Shown in pieces: positions 9,004 through 18,529 of a stretch of 64,000 bases of DNA. How positions within the stretch are numbered: position 1 is the stretch's first letter; every line of letters begins with the position of its first letter. Made by a program: the position numbers and the translations under genes. The DNA lies in NCBI RefSeq assembly GCF_003952665.1, contig NZ_CP017946.1, forward strand, positions 1,116,001 through 1,180,000, in the 5' to 3' direction. The stretch comes from Bosea sp. Tri-49 (lineage in GTDB: Bacteria > Pseudomonadota > Alphaproteobacteria > Rhizobiales > Beijerinckiaceae). Under the pieces are notes generated by a model. That model was not told the origin of the DNA. It worked only from the letters and a program-made list of their open reading frames with translations, and did no database searches.

Positions 9004-10209
9004 GTGTTTGCGACGACCCGCAGCTATCTCGACCACAACGCCACGACGCCGGTTCGTCCGGCCGTGGCGGAGGCGATGCTGCGGGCTTTGCAGATGCCGG
9101 GCAACCCGTCTTCCGTTCATGGCGAGGGGCGGGCGGCCCGTGGCGCGATCGAGCAGGCCCGCGAGCAGGTCGCGGCGCTCGTCGGCGCCAAGGCGAGCAA
9201 TGTCGTCTTCACGAGCGGTGGCACCGAAGCCAATGCGACGATCCTGTCGCCGGGCCTCAGCGATTGCAGTGGCGCGCGCGATTGCGTGCGGGCGCCGGTA
9301 ACGCTGCTGCTGCACAGCGCCAGCGAGCATCCGTGTGTGCGCGACGGTCATCGCTTCCGCGCGGATAAGGCTGAGGCGATCCCGGTCGATGGCGAGGGGC
9401 TCGTCGACCTCGGCTGGCTCGGCGAGCGACTTTCGCGGTTTGCCGCAGAGCGGCCCGATGAGCGCGCGCTGGTCTCGGTTCATCTCGCCAACAACGAGAC
9501 CGGCGTGCTCCAGCCGATCGCCGAGATTGTCGCCATCGCCAAGCGCCATGGTGCGCTGGTGCATTCCGATGCCGTCCAGGCAGCGGGCAAGATCGCGATC
9601 GATATCAACGCCTTGGGCGTCGATGCTCTGACGCTGTCCGCTCACAAGATCGGTGGTCCCAAGGGCGTCGGTGCGATCGTCTTCCGGACCGGGGCGCTCG
9701 AACTCACCGACAAGCCCTTGCGCGGCGGCGGCCAGGAGCGCGGCTGGCGTGCCGGCACCGAGAACCTGCCTGGTATCGTCGGCTTCGGCGTTGCAGCGGA
9801 AGAGGCGGGCAGGGCGCTCGCTACCGAGGCGACCCGGCTGGCCGGGCTGCGCGATCAGCTGGAGGCCCGGCTGGTGGCCCTGGCCCCGGATACGGCGATC
9901 TTCGGCGGCAAGGCTTCGCGCCTGCCCAATACCTCCGCTTTCGCGACGCCGGGCCTCAAGGCCGAGACGGCGCTGATCATGCTCGATCTCGCCGGCGTCG
10001 CGCTGTCTTCCGGCTCGGCCTGCTCGTCCGGCAAGGTCAGGCGCTCGCACGTCCTGTCGGCCATGGGCGTCGACCCTGTCATGAGCGAAGGGGCCTTGCG
10101 CGCCTCGCTCGGATGGACCACCTGCGAGACGGACATTGACCAGTTTATCGCGGCCTATGCGAAGGCCTTGGCCGCGAACCCCAACCGGCGGACGCAGGCG
10201 GCGGCCTGA
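9004..10209 (+). CDS. Cysteine desulfurase, IscS/NifS-type, first gene of SUF operon
   Basis: A 401-residue PLP enzyme that releases sulfur from cysteine as an enzyme-bound persulfide for Fe-S cluster assembly. The N-terminal YLDHNATTPVRP, the PLP lysine in LSAHKIGGPKGVGAI and the catalytic cysteine in SSGSACSSGKV are all intact; the longer Cys loop places it in class I (IscS/NifS) rather than SufS. The start is a GTG at 9004 preceded by CGGAGCGGAG. It leads the SUF operon, 62 bases before sufB. The operon therefore carries two desulfurases, this one and SufS. Rhizobial suf operons often have this arrangement; the division of labour between the two is not clear from sequence. Confidence 0.92.
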   Translation: MFATTRSYLDHNATTPVRPAVAEAMLRALQMPGNPSSVHGEGRAARGAIEQAREQVAALVGAKASNVVFTSGGTEANATILSPGLSDCSGARDCVRAPVTLLLHSASEHPCVRDGHRFRADKAEAIPVDGEGLVDLGWLGERLSRFAAERPDERALVSVHLANNETGVLQPIAEIVAIAKRHGALVHSDAVQAAGKIAIDINALGVDALTLSAHKIGGPKGVGAIVFRTGALELTDKPLRGGGQERGWRAGTENLPGIVGFGVAAEEAGRALATEATRLAGLRDQLEARLVALAPDTAIFGGKASRLPNTSAFATPGLKAETALIMLDLAGVALSSGSACSSGKVRRSHVLSAMGVDPVMSEGALRASLGWTTCETDIDQFIAAYAKALAANPNRRTQAAA

Positions 10210-10271
10210 GCGTTCCACCGCAAGAGCAAGATCGAACCGGCGGGCCTTGAACCCGCGACAGGAGTGTAGAG

Positions 10272-11744
<1,473 letters not shown>

Positions 11745-11761
11745 CACCCGATCGTTTCCGA

Positions 11762-11827
11762 GATGCCCGGATCAAGCCCGGGCATGACGCCAGGATGAAG
11801 CGCGTCATGGTCGGGCCTGACCCGACC
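11762..11827. repeat. Pair of palindromic intergenic repeats between sufB and sufC
   Basis: Two hairpins lie in opposite orientation: ATGCCCGG (11763-11770) with CCGGGCAT (11778-11785), and GGTCGGG (11809-11815) with CCCGACC (11821-11827). The second contains a CGTCATGGTCGGGCCTGACC core that resembles the common GTCATGGCCGGGCTTGACC intergenic element of rhizobial relatives. A related unit occurs at 23785. Such paired palindromes (BIME-like) inside an operon may protect the upstream mRNA from 3' exonucleases. Confidence 0.65.
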
Positions 11828-11854
11828 GTCTCCAGCAGAATGGAACTCTAACCA

Positions 11855-12607
11855 ATGCTCGAAATTCGCAACCTGACCGTCAAGATCGCCGACGAGGACA
11901 AGCAGATCCTCAACGGCCTCAACCTCACCGTGAACGCCGGCGAGGTCGCCGCGATCATGGGGCCGAACGGCTCCGGCAAGTCGACGCTGTCGTATGTCAT
12001 TGCCGGCAAGGAGGACTATGAGGTCCTCGACGGCGAGATCCTGCTCAACGGCGAGAACCTGCTGGAGATGGAGGCCGATGCCCGCGCCGCCGCCGGCATC
12101 TTCCTCGCCTTCCAGTATCCGTTGGAGATCCCCGGCGTCGCCACCATGACCTTCCTCAAGGCGGCGATGAACGCGCAGCGCAAGGCGCGCGGCGAGGCCG
12201 AATTGCTCACGCCAGACTTCATCAAGCGGGTCAACGGCGCTGCCGACAAGCTCGGCATCGACCGCGAGATGCTGCGCCGGCCGCTCAATGTCGGTTTCTC
12301 CGGCGGTGAGAAGAAGCGCATGGAAATCCTGCAGATGGCGCTGCTGTCGCCGTCGATGTGCATCCTCGACGAGACCGATTCCGGCCTCGACATCGACGCA
12401 CTGCGCATCGTCGCCGAGGGCGTGAACGCGCTGCGGGCCCAGAACCGCGGCTTCCTGGTGATCACCCATTATCAGCGCCTGCTCGACCATATCGTGCCCG
12501 ACACGGTGCACGTGATGTCGAAGGGCAGGATCGTGCGAACCGGTGGCAAGGAGTTGGCGCTCGAGCTCGAGAAGAGCGGCTATGCCTCCTATGGCGAGGC
12601 CGCGTAA
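11855..12607 (+). CDS. sufC: Fe-S cluster assembly ATPase SufC
   Basis: A 250-residue ABC-type ATPase that powers conformational change of the SufBCD scaffold. The Walker A is GPNGSGKST, the ABC signature region is FSGGEKKR and the Walker B is [13 protein letters not shown]; the H-loop is in VITHYQRLL. All match SufC, which has no membrane partner. Translation of sufD begins in the last base of the sufC stop codon (TAATG), indicating coupled translation. An 'AACC'-type leader precedes the ATG and no strong ribosome site is visible, though GGAAC is present 10-14 bases upstream. Confidence 0.97.
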   Translation: MLEIRNLTVKIADEDKQILNGLNLTVNAGEVAAIMGPNGSGKSTLSYVIAGKEDYEVLDGEILLNGENLLEMEADARAAAGIFLAFQYPLEIPGVATMTFLKAAMNAQRKARGEAELLTPDFIKRVNGAADKLGIDREMLRRPLNVGFSGGEKKRMEILQMALLSPSMCILDETDSGLDIDALRIVAEGVNALRAQNRGFLVITHYQRLLDHIVPDTVHVMSKGRIVRTGGKELALELEKSGYASYGEAA

Positions 12608-13956
12608 TGGCGCTCATCACCCCGCTCAAGACCGCGGCCGAGCAGCAGCTCGCCGAGCAGTTCGCCAGCGTCAAGGCTGAGCTGCCGGGCGCCGGCGCGA
12701 TGCGCAAGCTGCGCGAGGATGCCTTCGCCGGCTTCGAAACCAAGGGCCTGCCGCATCGTCGGCTCGAATCCTGGCGCTATACCGACCTGCGCAACCTGGT
12801 GCGCGAGGCGATGCCGCTGGCGCGTCGTCCGGCACGCCCGCAGGCGATCACCGACCGGCTGGCGCTGCAGACCATCGCCGGCCGGCGCTTCGTCACCATC
12901 GACGGCATCTTCAGCGCGGCTGATTCCGATCTACAGGGCCTGCCTGCCGGCATCACGGCACGCAGTCTCGCCGAGGCGCTGACCGAGGCGCCGGATGAGA
13001 TCGGGGCCGCCTTCGCCGTGCCGGAGGTGGCGCGCGACGACAGCGCCCTGATGCTCAACTCCGCCTTCGCCCAGGACGGCGTGGTGATCGAAATCGCTGA
13101 TGGCACGGAGCTCGACCAGCCACTCGTGCTGCTCGCGCTCGGCTCCGGCGAAAGCGAGGCGGCGATCGTCTCGCGCTCGCTGATCAAGGTCGGCGCCGGC
13201 TCCAAGGTCACGATCGTCGAATTGCAGGAGAGCGTCGGCCCGGCGCCGGTGCAGATCAATCACGCCACCGCCTTCGTCATAGGCGACGGCGCCGAGGTCG
13301 AGCATGTCCGCATGGTCACCCGCCAGCGCGCCGAGACCGTGCAGGTGCAGTCGCTGCTTGCCGAGCTCGGCGCGCATGTCTCGTTCGACTCGATTGCGGT
13401 TGCCGTGAATTGCGGCGTGCTGCGCCAGCAGAGCTTCCTGCGCTATAGCGGCGAGCACACCCGCGCGGCACTGCGCGGCATCAACCTCTTGCGCAAGCAG
13501 GAGCACTCCGATGTCACGTTGGTGATGGACCACGCGGCGGCTCATGGCGAGAGCCGCGAGCTGTTCAAGACCATCATCGAAGGCGAGGGCACCGGCGTCT
13601 TCCAGGGCAAGGTCATCGTCCGCCAGCATTCGCAGAAGGTCGACGGCAGCATGAAGAGCCATGCGCTGCTGTTGAACGATGGCGCGACCATGTTCAACAA
13701 GCCGGAGCTCGAAATCTTCGCCGACGACGTGGTCTGCGGCCACGGCGCGACCGTGGCGCAGATGGACAGCGATCAGCTCTTCTACCTGATGGCGCGCGGC
13801 CTGCCGCGGCCGCAGGCCGAGGCGCTGGTGCTCGCCGCTTTCGTCGGCGAGGTCTCGGACATGGTCGGCGACGAGGGCGTTCGCGAGATCGTCGGCCGCG
13901 AGATCGACTGCTGGCTCGGCCAGCGCGATGGTGCCCCCAAGCCCGGAGCTGCCTGA
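12607..13956 (+). CDS. sufD: Fe-S cluster assembly protein SufD
   Basis: A 449-residue SufD, the SufB paralogue that pairs with it in the SufBC2D complex. It has an N-terminal helical domain with the RRLESWRYTDLRNL motif, and the beta-helix core with GEHTRAALRGINLLRKQEHS, then the C-terminal KSHALLLNDGA and VCGHGATVAQMDSDQLFYL, where the conserved His supports cluster assembly. The start ATG at 12607 overlaps the sufC stop by one base, and its stop overlaps the ATG of the next gene (TGATG). It was chosen over an upstream in-frame extension that reads through sufC. Confidence 0.96.
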   Translation: MALITPLKTAAEQQLAEQFASVKAELPGAGAMRKLREDAFAGFETKGLPHRRLESWRYTDLRNLVREAMPLARRPARPQAITDRLALQTIAGRRFVTIDGIFSAADSDLQGLPAGITARSLAEALTEAPDEIGAAFAVPEVARDDSALMLNSAFAQDGVVIEIADGTELDQPLVLLALGSGESEAAIVSRSLIKVGAGSKVTIVELQESVGPAPVQINHATAFVIGDGAEVEHVRMVTRQRAETVQVQSLLAELGAHVSFDSIAVAVNCGVLRQQSFLRYSGEHTRAALRGINLLRKQEHSDVTLVMDHAAAHGESRELFKTIIEGEGTGVFQGKVIVRQHSQKVDGSMKSHALLLNDGATMFNKPELEIFADDVVCGHGATVAQMDSDQLFYLMARGLPRPQAEALVLAAFVGEVSDMVGDEGVREIVGREIDCWLGQRDGAPKPGAA

Positions 13957-14165
13957 TGCCTTACGTCAACCTGCAGATCACCAAGGGCGCGACGCGCGAG
14001 CAGAAGGCCGAGATCGTCAAGGAGTTCACCCAGACGCTTGTCCGTGTGCTCGGCAAGAACCCGCAGAGCACCCATATCGTGATCCAGGAGATCGAGCGCG
14101 AGGATTGGGGGCATGCCGGCACGCTCGTCGCTGACCGGCCCGCCCAGCCTTCCGGAAAGGCCTGA
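13956..14165 (+). CDS. 4-oxalocrotonate tautomerase family protein within the SUF operon
   Basis: A 69-residue tautomerase-superfamily protein. After the initiator Met is removed it would start with Pro (MPYVNLQITKGATREQK), the catalytic base of this family, and the pattern continues with a helix and the IVIQEIEREDWGHAG strand typical of 4-OT. These proteins form small oligomers and promote keto-enol tautomerisation. It overlaps the sufD stop by one base and lies one base before sufS, so it is fully part of the operon. A role in Fe-S assembly is not known to me; it may act on a sulfur or PLP-derived keto compound, but that is conjecture. The C-terminal tail (about 8 residues) is Pro/Ser-rich. 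Confidence 0.85.
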   Translation: MPYVNLQITKGATREQKAEIVKEFTQTLVRVLGKNPQSTHIVIQEIEREDWGHAGTLVADRPAQPSGKA

Positions 14166-14166
14166 G

Positions 14167-15405
14167 ATGAACGCGATCGCGAAGCCCTACGACGTCGAGA
14201 CGATCCGCAAGGACTTCGCGATCCTCTCGCGCGAGGTCTACGGCAAACCGCTGGTCTATCTCGACAACGCCGCCTCGGCCCAGAAGCCCGAAGCGGTGAT
14301 CGAGGCGATGACGCGGCTGATGCGCGAGGATTACGCTAACGTCCATCGCGGCCTGCACTACCTCGCCAACGCCTCGACCGAGGCTTACGAGGCGGCCCGC
14401 GAGAGCGCACGGCGCTTCCTCAACGCCGCCCATATCGAGGAGGTGCTGTTCACCCGCTCCTCGACCGGTGCGCTGAACACGGTCGCGTCCTCGCTCGGAC
14501 AATATCTCAAGATCCAGGACGGCGACGAGATCATCCTCTCGATCCTGGAGCACCACTCCAACATCGTGCCCTGGCACTATTGGCGCGAGCGCCATGGCGC
14601 CGTGATCAAATGGGCGCCGGTCGACGAGGATGGCAATTTCCTCATCGAGGAATTCGAGAAGCTGATCACGCCGCGCACCAAGGTGGTGGCGCTGACGCAT
14701 ATGTCGAACGCAATCGGCACCATCGTCCCGATCGCAGAGGTCGCGAAGATCTGCCAGGCCTATCGCATCCCGCTGGTCGTCGACGGCTCGCAGGGCGCGG
14801 TGCACCTGCCGGTCGACGTTCAGGCGCTCGGCTGCGATTTCTACGCGTTCACCGGGCACAAGACCTATGGGCCGACCGGCTCCGGCATCCTCTGGGGCAA
14901 GCGCGAATGGCTCGAGAAGCTGCCGCCCTACGAGGGCGGCGGCGAGATGATTGCGACCGTCAGCGAGGATGCGATCGTCTATAACGACCCGCCACATCGT
15001 TTCGAGGCCGGCACGCCGGCGATCGTCGAGGCTGTGGGGTTGGGCGCCGCGCTCGACTACATGATGGCGCTCGGACGCGAGAACATCGCGGCGCACGAAG
15101 CCAGACTCAACGCCTACGCCATGCAGCGCCTCGGCGAGATGAACTCCATCCGCATCTTCGGCAAGGCCAAGGAGAAGGGTGCGATCATCGCCTTCGAGCT
15201 TGCCGGCGCCCATGCGCATGACGTCGCGACCGTGATCGACCGCGCCGGTGTCGCGGTCCGGGCCGGCACGCATTGCGCCATGCCGCTGCTCGCCCGCTAT
15301 GGCGTGACCTCGACCTGCCGTGCGTCCTTCGGCCTCTACAACACGCTGGAGGAAGTCGATATATTGGTGGAAGCCCTGCGCAAGGCGGAAGAGCTGTTCT
15401 CATGA
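14167..15405 (+). CDS. sufS: SufS-type cysteine desulfurase / selenocysteine lyase
   Basis: A 412-residue class II cysteine desulfurase that supplies sulfur to SufBCD, usually via SufE or SufU. The N-terminal block VYLDNAASAQKP, the PLP lysine in FTGHKTYGPTGSGILWGK and the catalytic cysteine in the RAGTHCAMP loop (short class II loop) are intact. The ATG at 14167 follows the tautomerase stop by one base and gives the standard N-terminus (MNAIAKPYDVETIRKDF). No sufE gene follows in this operon. Its stop overlaps an ATG (ATGA at 15402) that could start the next gene. Confidence 0.96.
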   Translation: MNAIAKPYDVETIRKDFAILSREVYGKPLVYLDNAASAQKPEAVIEAMTRLMREDYANVHRGLHYLANASTEAYEAARESARRFLNAAHIEEVLFTRSSTGALNTVASSLGQYLKIQDGDEIILSILEHHSNIVPWHYWRERHGAVIKWAPVDEDGNFLIEEFEKLITPRTKVVALTHMSNAIGTIVPIAEVAKICQAYRIPLVVDGSQGAVHLPVDVQALGCDFYAFTGHKTYGPTGSGILWGKREWLEKLPPYEGGGEMIATVSEDAIVYNDPPHRFEAGTPAIVEAVGLGAALDYMMALGRENIAAHEARLNAYAMQRLGEMNSIRIFGKAKEKGAIIAFELAGAHAHDVATVIDRAGVAVRAGTHCAMPLLARYGVTSTCRASFGLYNTLEEVDILVEALRKAEELFS

Positions 15406-15437
15406 CCCTCCGCCTCGTGCCGACCGGAAGTTTAGCG

Positions 15438-15821
15438 ATGACCGAGACCGTTGTTGAAGACTTCAAGCCGAACGCGCCGACCATGGGCGCGAGCTCGGGC
15501 CTGCCGCCGGAAGAGATCGACCGGTTGACCGACGACATCGTCGCGGCGCTGAAGACCGTCTATGATCCGGAGATTCCGTCCGACATCTACGAGCTCGGCC
15601 TGATCTATCGCGTCGACATTGCCGACGACCGGCAGGTTGCGATCGACATGACGCTGACCGCGCCGGGCTGCCCGGTTGCCGGCGAGATGCCGGGCTGGGT
15701 CGAGAACGCGGTTGGCGCCGTGCCGGGCGTCTCGGGCGTGACCGTCAACATGACCTTCGATCCGCCCTGGGACCAGTCGCGCATGTCGGACGAGGCCAGG
15801 GTCGCGCTCGACATGTGGTGA
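15438..15821 (+). CDS. sufT: SufT-like DUF59 (MIP18) iron-sulfur assembly protein
   Basis: A 127-residue DUF59/MIP18-family protein, a factor for Fe-S maturation or carriage at the end of suf operons. The signature is VYDPEIPSDIYELGLIYRV followed by TLTAPGCPVAGEMPG, with the single conserved cysteine. I chose the ATG at 15438 because a GGAAG site lies seven bases upstream; an earlier in-frame ATG at 15402 overlaps the sufS stop and would add 12 residues by translational coupling. Both are possible. The operon ends here with a strong terminator; the usual sufA A-type carrier is missing downstream. Confidence 0.9.
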   Translation: MTETVVEDFKPNAPTMGASSGLPPEEIDRLTDDIVAALKTVYDPEIPSDIYELGLIYRVDIADDRQVAIDMTLTAPGCPVAGEMPGWVENAVGAVPGVSGVTVNMTFDPPWDQSRMSDEARVALDMW

Positions 15822-15855
15822 GCGCGGAAGCTTCACCATCCTCGCAAACAGGAAA

Positions 15856-15881
15856 GGCCGCTGCGATGCAGCGGCCTTTTT
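15856..15881 (+). terminator. Rho-independent terminator of the SUF operon
   Basis: GGCCGCTGC (15856-15864) and GCAGCGGCC (15868-15876) form a nine-base perfect stem with a three-base loop, followed by five T residues. It sits 35 bases after the sufT stop. The bases on the left (GGAAA) are A-rich, so it may also terminate the caspase gene arriving from the right. Confidence 0.9.
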
Positions 15882-15895
15882 CGTGATGACGTCCG

Positions 15896-18130
15896 TCAGA
15901 AGCCGAAATTGAAGCCGGCCTTGACGATGTCGCCTGCGGTGCGGGTCCGCATGGTTGCGTACTGGCCGGGCGCCAGCCCGGTGAAGTCCTGCAGCATCAT
16001 CCGTTTCTGGCCGAGCTCGTAATGCGTGTAGTCGAGCCGGACCGACATTCCGGGCCCGATCGCATATTCGACGCCGCCACCCAGCGCCCAGCCGTGGAAG
16101 ATGCCCGAGCGCGAGCCACTGGCGGCCGAGGTGGTCTGCAGGTTGTCGGGCATGACCGAGCCCTTCTGCTCGACGAGGCCATAGGCGTAGCCGCCCGTGC
16201 CGTAGATCAGGAAATCGCCGAGTACGACGCCGACTCTCACCCGCACCGTGCCCAGCATCGAGAGCTCGTTGCTGGAGCGGGTGGTGAACTGCGTGCCGGG
16301 ATTGGCGGATACGCTCTTGCTGCCGCCGAGGCGTGCGGCGGAGAGATCGGTTTCGGCGCCGATCACGACCGCGCCAATCTGGTAGTTGAAGCCGAACTGG
16401 GCGCCGCCGACGGCGCCTTCTCCATCCGGCGTCAGGCTGCGCGGAACCGCCGACGGATTGATCGCCCAGGGGGCGAGCGTCGGCGTACCGGGGATGGTGA
16501 CGCTCGACGAGTTGGTCGACGTGCTGGTGGTCGTGGTGGTCGTGTTGGTCGTCCCGGTCACGGTCGTCGTGACCGGGACGGAATCGACTGTGGTCGTGAA
16601 AGTGCTCGTCGACGTGGTCGTGGTGTTCGCGACATTGGTCGTCGTGGTGGTTGAGGCGTTGGTCGTCGTGGTCGTCGGAGACACCGTCGGGCTGCCGAAG
16701 GGGCCGCCGACAGTCGTGCGGCCGTTCTGCTGCCCGCTACCGAGCGAGCCGCCGACATAGAAGCCGGTCCAGCGTGGCCGACCGGGTAGGATAACCGGCA
16801 AGGCTGGCGCATAGATCGGGGGCGGGGGAGGCAGCGCGGCCTGTGGTTGCCGCGGCGCGCCGGGGCGGCCGGGCGAGCGTGGCGTGTAGTCGGCGCGGCG
16901 GACTCGCGGCTGCTGCAGGGTGGGGCAGACCGGGCAGGTCTGGGCGACCTGGACCCGGTTGCGACTGGGTGCCGTGGCGGCCAGACGCAGCGCTTCATTC
17001 TCATGCTGCGAGCCGGGATAGAGACGGGCGAAAAGCTTCAGGGACTCGGCGTCGCCGGCGAGCACGGTCTCAGCCCAGGCGGTCTCCTCGGTCCGCTGCG
17101 ACAGGATGCGGTGCAGTCTCAGTACGTTCTGGTCATCGGGGTTGATGTCGAGCGCGGTGCGATAGATGTCGCGCCGGTCCCAGGCGATGGCGGTGCGAGA
17201 GGCGTCGGCCGGCGACATGGCGCGTAGCGCCGCCAGAGTCGGGCGAACTGCGAGCGGGACAGCACCGGCGATTGCGGGCTGCGCCTGAGGCGCGCCCGCT
17301 GGACGCGGGAAGAAGCTGACATCGGTGATCAGCGAGGAAGTATCCCAGGGAATCTGGATACCGTTGGTGGTATCGTAGACGGCGAGGCGGATGCGCCGGA
17401 AGACCTGCTCGATCGGCAGGCCGGGCTCGCGGGCCTCGCGCAGGAAAGCGGTGGTGAAGGGGCTGTTGGGGCCGGTGCCGTCGGCTGCGGTCGAGCCAGG
17501 CGAGGTCGCGAAGGCGACGAAGGTGCCGCTGTTGGAGTCGATGCGAGCCAGCCCGGCTTCGCTGCTGATACCTTCATTCGCACCGTCGACCATCTGCAGC
17601 GCCAGGCCGCGGGAGAGCTCGCGTACGGCGAAGGGATTGTTGCGGCAGGCGTCGAGGATGGCGATCTTCGACCTGGCGCCGGCTGCATCGAGCTTGCGCA
17701 GGATCTCCGTCAGCGAGAGCGACTGGTTCGGGATATTCGCCGAGGTTTCCGGCCGCACATCCGTCGGCAGGATGTAGTTGGCGCCATCGAGCTGGACGGC
17801 GTGGCCGGCATAGTAGACGAGCGCGGTCGAACCGGCGCCGCCCTGCTTGACCTTGTCGACGAAGACGTTGAGGGCGCTACGCAGGCCGGCGAGCGATAGG
17901 TCGGTCGCGGCGGTGACGTCGAAGCCGGCCTCTTGGAGCATGGCGCGCGTCGCATTGGCGTCGTTCAGGGCGTTGGGCAGCTTGGCGATGTTCTGGTAGG
18001 CGCCGTTGCCCATGACGAAGGCGAAGCGCCGCTGTTGCGCCGCCGCGGGCGATATCGCGAGAGCGAGGGCGCTCGTGATGGCAGCAAGCGCCAAGAAGAC
18101 GCAGATGAGTAGCCGCAGGCGTGTCCGCAT
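15896..18130 (-). CDS. Secreted caspase-like protease fused to an outer-membrane beta-barrel
   Basis: A 744-residue protein with a signal peptide (cleavage near residue 31, AAA|QQ) and a caspase/metacaspase p20-like domain at about 34-260. The catalytic dyad is H110 in YYAGHAVQ and C162 in ILDACRNNPF. A helical linker and a Pro-rich stretch follow, then a barrel of the Omp25/Omp31 type. The barrel starts at WTGFYVGGSLG, continues with VGGAQFGFNYQIGAVVIGAETDL and ends with FNFGF, a terminal aromatic as in barrels recognised by Bam. The first loop of the barrel contains a Thr-rich insert of roughly 80 residues. The caspase part would face the periplasm, tethered to the outer membrane. The ATG at 18130 has a GAGGAGG site upstream. 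A second caspase gene lies divergently at 18530. Substrate and role are unknown. Confidence 0.88.
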   Translation of the reverse strand: MRTRLRLLICVFLALAAITSALALAISPAAAQQRRFAFVMGNGAYQNIAKLPNALNDANATRAMLQEAGFDVTAATDLSLAGLRSALNVFVDKVKQGGAGSTALVYYAGHAVQLDGANYILPTDVRPETSANIPNQSLSLTEILRKLDAAGARSKIAILDACRNNPFAVRELSRGLALQMVDGANEGISSEAGLARIDSNSGTFVAFATSPGSTAADGTGPNSPFTTAFLREAREPGLPIEQVFRRIRLAVYDTTNGIQIPWDTSSLITDVSFFPRPAGAPQAQPAIAGAVPLAVRPTLAALRAMSPADASRTAIAWDRRDIYRTALDINPDDQNVLRLHRILSQRTEETAWAETVLAGDAESLKLFARLYPGSQHENEALRLAATAPSRNRVQVAQTCPVCPTLQQPRVRRADYTPRSPGRPGAPRQPQAALPPPPPIYAPALPVILPGRPRWTGFYVGGSLGSGQQNGRTTVGGPFGSPTVSPTTTTTNASTTTTTNVANTTTTSTSTFTTTVDSVPVTTTVTGTTNTTTTTTSTSTNSSSVTIPGTPTLAPWAINPSAVPRSLTPDGEGAVGGAQFGFNYQIGAVVIGAETDLSAARLGGSKSVSANPGTQFTTRSSNELSMLGTVRVRVGVVLGDFLIYGTGGYAYGLVEQKGSVMPDNLQTTSAASGSRSGIFHGWALGGGVEYAIGPGMSVRLDYTHYELGQKRMMLQDFTGLAPGQYATMRTRTAGDIVKAGFNFGF
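16498..16690 (-). repeat. Low-complexity Thr-codon tract inside the beta-barrel gene
   Basis: On the plus strand this stretch is a run of GTCGTGGT-like units; in the gene it encodes mostly Thr with interspersed Ser, Asn and Val. The units are imperfect (ACC, ACG and ACC-GAC mixtures), so it is a degenerate tract rather than a clean tandem array. It sits in a predicted surface loop and could vary in length between strains. Confidence 0.7.
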
Positions 18131-18529
18131 GGCGCCTCCTCGGCGACCCCGCTTGAGACCGGAGCCGCAGCCGATTCGAACCCTTAGCAGCATCAGATTA
18201 GCGGTGGCTGCGCCGCCATGCGAACAAGATTATGCCGCGAAATTGACGCGCGGCGAACACTGGGTGCGGTTCGCCACGGTCGACTGAACGATCCAATCGA
18301 CGCACTCTGGAGCGAGCCGCCGAATTCGCCATTGCGAGAGGCTGTTGCCAGGGATCATGGCGAGAACGGCTGTAACCGTCACAAGATCCGGTCGACGCCC
18401 TCCGGAGGCGCTCCGTGACCGCAAGGTTGGTGGCGGACCGAAGGAGGCGAGCTGTCCGCCTGTCGCTATCGGTGGATAAAACTGGATTTTCGGGGTCACT
18501 TTCCTTAGGGTGACGCAGGGAATGGTGCC
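18131..18529. other. 400-base divergent intergenic region between the two caspase genes
   Basis: No reading frame here has family similarity or a convincing ribosome site. It should hold both divergent promoters, but I cannot name a -35/-10 pair with confidence. The only structure seen is a small imperfect palindrome around the CCCTCCGGAGGCG at about 18398-18412. Confidence 0.5.

Noticed and set aside
16498-16690. Thr-codon tract considered as a CRISPR or phase-variable microsatellite
   Set aside because: Units are imperfect and in frame within one protein; there are no spacers and no uniform repeat length.
18218-18418. Short ORF in the caspase intergenic region
   Set aside because: Arg-rich shadow-type composition, no ribosome site, and stops well before the next gene.
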